From Pyrinomonadaceae bacterium (GTDB lineage Bacteria > Acidobacteriota > Blastocatellia > Pyrinomonadales > Pyrinomonadaceae): a DNA stretch of 64,000 nucleotides. The translations under genes were made by a program, and so were the position numbers. Positions 61,492-64,000 of this stretch are shown piece by piece (within the stretch, counting starts at the first letter, position 1; each line of letters starts with the position of its first letter). The notes under the pieces were generated by a model. It saw nothing but the letters and a program-made list of their open reading frames with translations. It was not told the origin of the DNA and ran no database searches. The stretch lies in assembly GCA_030841085.1 (NCBI GenBank), contig JAVEDP010000041.1, positions 62,001-126,000 of the forward strand, in the 5' to 3' direction.

Positions 61492-62223
61492 TCAAATATA
61501 AAACAAACTCAACCGCGGTACGCCGAAAGTTTCGCGCAACCGTTTCAGCAAAAGATTGTCTCTCGTCTGCGCGTAAATTGCCGGCTCCATTTGCTTGCGG
61601 TAGGGCTTCAATTGTTTTTCCACTTCTTTCGTCAGCGCGTCAAGTTCCGCAGCACTGGCGACCGAAAGAATTGCGTCGCTAAGCATGCGTTCTACGCCGG
61701 TCAGCGATTGTTCCAGCTTCTGCGCATTCGGCAAAGTCGCGGATGTGAAATCGTTTTGCAGCTCCGAAAGTTGTGACGCCGCGCGTTGCAAAGCATCAAC
61801 CAGATCATCAGCAGTAGTTTGACTCCGCTTCACTGCGGTCGCGGACAATCCAGATCGACAACGCTCGAGATGTTCAAGAATGTCTGCACGCGGAAATGGC
61901 AATCCGGCGTTGTCTCGTGCCTCTGCAACACTGTCATCGCTTTCACTGTCAGGCGCGCTGCCAATACGCGCATCCAGCCATTCAGCGTATTGAGCTTCAA
62001 CCTCTTCCTGACAATAAAGCAAGCTTTTCACGCTGCGCTTGCGCGGCTTTGATTCCCACGACTCGAAAGATTTTTCGATGCCGCGCAGAGCCACATGCAG
62101 CGGCACATTCATTTCTTTCCAGCTTTCGATCAAGGCCCAGTCCATTGGGCTTAGCAGCAGATGCTTACCCCGGCGACGGACAAACGCATCTTCAATTTCT
62201 GTGAAATAATTAAAATAATTCAA
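61492..62223 (-). CDS. Conserved protein of unknown function
   Basis: 243 residues, soluble, with a long helical, Glu/Leu/Arg-rich middle (SQLSELQNDFTSATLPNAQKLEQSL) that may form a coiled coil. N-terminus MNYFNYFTEIEDAFVRRRGKHLLLSPMDW, C-terminus RLRETFGVPRLSLFYI. I know no named family. It begins with TTG 62223 overlapping the coaX stop by three bases, so it is translated coupled with coaX. rlmD follows at 32 bases. The N-terminal ORF segment FVRRRGKHLLLSP.DW.LI..W resembles the start of proteins encoded near coaX or smf in Acidobacteriota, an impression I could not verify. Confidence 0.7.
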   Translation of the reverse strand: MNYFNYFTEIEDAFVRRRGKHLLLSPMDWALIESWKEMNVPLHVALRGIEKSFESWESKPRKRSVKSLLYCQEEVEAQYAEWLDARIGSAPDSESDDSVAEARDNAGLPFPRADILEHLERCRSGLSATAVKRSQTTADDLVDALQRAASQLSELQNDFTSATLPNAQKLEQSLTGVERMLSDAILSVASAAELDALTKEVEKQLKPYRKQMEPAIYAQTRDNLLLKRLRETFGVPRLSLFYI

Positions 62224-63008
62224 TTAGTAATGGCCGGATGGGTTCGTTCGTAGATCAGCCGCAAACCTTCCAGAGTCAGGGTCTCGTCAACCAATTCGAT
62301 AAATTCGGAGCCGGTGGCAATCAGCGAAGCCAGGCCGCCGGTAGCAATCACTCGGGGCGCTCGCGGCGTGGCGCCAATCTCTTCAATCATTTTTTTGAGC
62401 ACGCCATCTACCAAACCAACGAAGCCGTGATAGAGCCCGGACTGCATGGCCGCGATTGTTGACGAACCAATAACGGTGCTCGGCCGTCTGATGTCCACGC
62501 GCGGCAGTTTTGCAGTGCGCTCAAAGAGCGCTTCTGAAGAAATCATAATGCCCGGCGTGATAACGCCGCCCATGTACTCGCCACGCGCGTTGATTGCATT
62601 GAACGTCGTGGCGGTTCCAAAATCAACCACGATGCAGGGCGCGCCATATTTCGTAACCGCGGCGACCGCATCGACAATTCGATCGGCGCCCACATCGCCG
62701 GCAGGTTCATAAAGAATGGGCAGTCCCGTGTCAACGGAATGATCGATAAAAAACGGAGTCAGGTGAAAATAAGTCTCGGCCATCGTCTTCAGGGTGTAGT
62801 TCAGCGGCGGCACAACTGAAGCAATGGCAATCGCACCGATGGCCTTAACGTCCAGGCCCGCCAGCTCGAACAGATTCCGCGCGTGCACGCCATACTCGTC
62901 CACCGTGCGCGAACGCGCCGTGGTCAAGCGCCAGTGGGCCACGAGTTCTGTCTGATTGAACACTCCCAGCGAAGTATTCGTGTTTCCGGCGTCAATCACC
63001 AGAAGCAT
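62220..63008 (-). CDS. coaX: Type III pantothenate kinase
   Basis: First step of coenzyme A synthesis in a form that ignores acetyl-CoA feedback. The ASKHA signature LVIDAGNTNTSLGVF opens the protein, AHWRLTTARSRTVDEYG and DVGADRIVDAVAA, VVDFGTATTFNAINARGEYMGGVITPG, and VIATGGLA follow. ATG 63008 gives 262 residues; the open frame continues to 63068 with no family likeness. It overlaps the upstream glycosyltransferase end by 17 bases and the downstream unknown gene by 3. Confidence 0.93.
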   Translation of the reverse strand: MLLVIDAGNTNTSLGVFNQTELVAHWRLTTARSRTVDEYGVHARNLFELAGLDVKAIGAIAIASVVPPLNYTLKTMAETYFHLTPFFIDHSVDTGLPILYEPAGDVGADRIVDAVAAVTKYGAPCIVVDFGTATTFNAINARGEYMGGVITPGIMISSEALFERTAKLPRVDIRRPSTVIGSSTIAAMQSGLYHGFVGLVDGVLKKMIEEIGATPRAPRVIATGGLASLIATGSEFIELVDETLTLEGLRLIYERTHPAITN

Positions 63009-64000
63009 AAACGGGTTCCTCAAGCGCGGGAAGCAGGACGTCCTGTTCTTCGCGTAAGACTTCTTCAATGAGATCGCAAGCAGCGGCGGCGCCGTTTTCC
63101 TGCCGCAGCAATCGACCGACCTCGTGCGCCCTGTTTTTATAGTCAGGTTTGGTCAAGAGAATGTCGAGCTCCCTGGCGATGCGCGCGGCTCGATACTTTG
63201 TGCGCGGCAAGGCGCGGCTGACACCCAGCCGAGCAGCATGAACCGCATTATCGGGTTGATCAAACGCGAATGGCACGATCAGGCTGGGAATGCCGGCCCG
63301 CAAACCTTCCGACGTCGTACCGATGCCACCGTGATGGACCATGGCGCAGGCGCGTGGCAGCAACTCGGCAAACGGCGCGTAATTGACTGCGATCATTCCC
63401 GGCGGCAATGTCTCGAGCCGGTTGCGCTCATCGCCTATCAGTAAGACGGCACGACGGCCAAGCAGTTTTGCGGCGGCAATGCTTTCAAGATAAAAGTCCT
63501 GCGCAACCCAGACTGCCGACGTTCCAAGCGTGAAAACAATCGGAGCTTCACCCTCGTCAAGAAACGCAGTTAACTCCGGAGGCATCTCCAGTTCATGCTC
63601 GCCGCCATAAAATGCGAATCCTGCAACTCGCGCTTGCGGCGGCCAATCCGGCTGCGGCTGCGCGAACAGCTTTGAGAAGAGCGCAACGATCATTCCGGGT
63701 GAATGCTGTCCTTCAAAAACCGGGTTACCACGGTCAGGCAAACCAAGCTCTTTTCTGAACTGATCGTAGAAATCATTCTTATAGACTTTTGTGACCTGTT
63801 TGAAGAATGCCGCGACCGCGCGCGTTCCAAACAATCCGACGTGTCGCATCCAGGGCCAAAACGGCGGCAGCGGTGGGTCGTAAGCCGACATGAAGGAAGC
63901 TGGGGCCAGCACTGACGAAACCCACGGAATGCCAGTCGTCTGGGCGACGAGCGGACCCGCAAAAGATATCGGGTGCGTTAACAAAAGATCGGCGCCCTCA
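62992..64000 (-). CDS. GT1-family glycosyltransferase, cut by the window edge
   Basis: The frame is open to the right edge (residues read ...EGADLLLTHPISFAG...), so the N-terminal domain is missing. The C-terminal half is typical of MGT/UGT enzymes: EAPIVFTLGTSAVWVAQDF, VNYAPFAELLPRACAMVHHGGIGTTSEGLRAGIPSLIVPFAFDQPDNA (shown here in parts: VHHGGIGTTSEGL, PFAFDQPDNA) which bind the nucleotide sugar, then RALPRTKY. It would glycosylate a lipid or natural product; acceptor unknown. It comes first in an operon with coaX, an unknown gene and rlmD. The terminal region SGD ends before the coaX start. Confidence 0.8.
   Translation of the reverse strand, partial: EGADLLLTHPISFAGPLVAQTTGIPWVSSVLAPASFMSAYDPPLPPFWPWMRHVGLFGTRAVAAFFKQVTKVYKNDFYDQFRKELGLPDRGNPVFEGQHSPGMIVALFSKLFAQPQPDWPPQARVAGFAFYGGEHELEMPPELTAFLDEGEAPIVFTLGTSAVWVAQDFYLESIAAAKLLGRRAVLLIGDERNRLETLPPGMIAVNYAPFAELLPRACAMVHHGGIGTTSEGLRAGIPSLIVPFAFDQPDNAVHAARLGVSRALPRTKYRAARIARELDILLTKPDYKNRAHEVGRLLRQENGAAAACDLIEEVLREEQDVLLPALEEPVYASGD

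Overview
The window looks like chromosomal DNA of an Acidobacteriota bacterium, most likely class Blastocatellia (inference from gene content and style; no rRNA gene is present to prove it). Support: a Gram-negative-type housekeeping set (hfq, rseP, bitopic secreted proteins), a Bacillus-type SdhCAB, a PEP-CTERM protein, Thr-Pro-rich exported proteins, and many intergenic inverted or heptamer repeats. Nearly all of it is coding, and no tRNA, rRNA, CRISPR array, prophage or transposase was recognised.

Layout. 1-3.8 kb (+): tail of a Uma2-like gene, a glutaredoxin-like protein, a 31-residue membrane peptide, then miaA-hfq-tmk-holB. 3.9-12.1 kb (-): a lipid/isoprenoid and nucleotide run read pyrE-truA-uppS-cdsA-(Coa1-like)-dxr-rseP-ispG. 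12.1-22.0 kb: DnaQ-like exonuclease, two YqaA/DedA-type membrane paralogues, two exported proteins of unknown function, penicillin acylase plus thpR, an SPFH protein and an amidase. 22.1-31.4 kb: sdhCAB, a DUF4258/YgiT zinc-finger module with one nonsense-broken member, mdh, a ferritin-like protein, a class III aminotransferase and an amidohydrolase. 31.5-37.7 kb: lytic transglycosylase, PIN toxin-like pair, TPR plus double aspartyl-protease protein, Ogg2-type DNA glycosylase and a D-Ala-D-Ala carboxypeptidase. 38.0-46.5 kb: eight minor pseudopilin genes arranged as two paralogous four-gene cassettes (FimT-PilV-PilW-PilX types), preceded by a sigma-54-type promoter and followed by an NtrC/PilR-type activator. 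46.5-55.1 kb: murJ, a PEP-CTERM protein, nnr-tsaE, a cysteine-dioxygenase-like protein and comEC. 55.2-60.3 kb: a 1502-codon secreted DUF11/LamG protein between the intact 3' end of rlmD and a diverged second copy of that same 3' end. 60.3-64 kb (-): glycosyltransferase (cut by the window edge), coaX, an unknown protein and rlmD.

How it fits together. The 3.9-11.4 kb run makes isoprenoid precursors (Dxr, IspG), undecaprenyl diphosphate (UppS) and CDP-diacylglycerol (CdsA), with the site-2 protease RseP; MurJ, the lytic transglycosylase and the carboxypeptidase serve the same cell envelope. The pseudopilin block and ComEC could be parts of one type IV pilus/DNA-uptake apparatus, with the activator gene controlling the pilin operon; this is inference, since no pilus motor or secretin gene is in the window.

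The most unusual features are (1) at least 17 inverted-repeat or heptamer-repeat elements of about a dozen sequence families in the gaps between genes, some supplying stop codons to neighbouring genes; (2) the duplicated pseudopilin cassettes with a Thr-Pro-rich fusion and non-canonical residue 5; and (3) the giant adhesin-like gene bounded by duplicated rlmD 3' ends, reminiscent of attachment sites.
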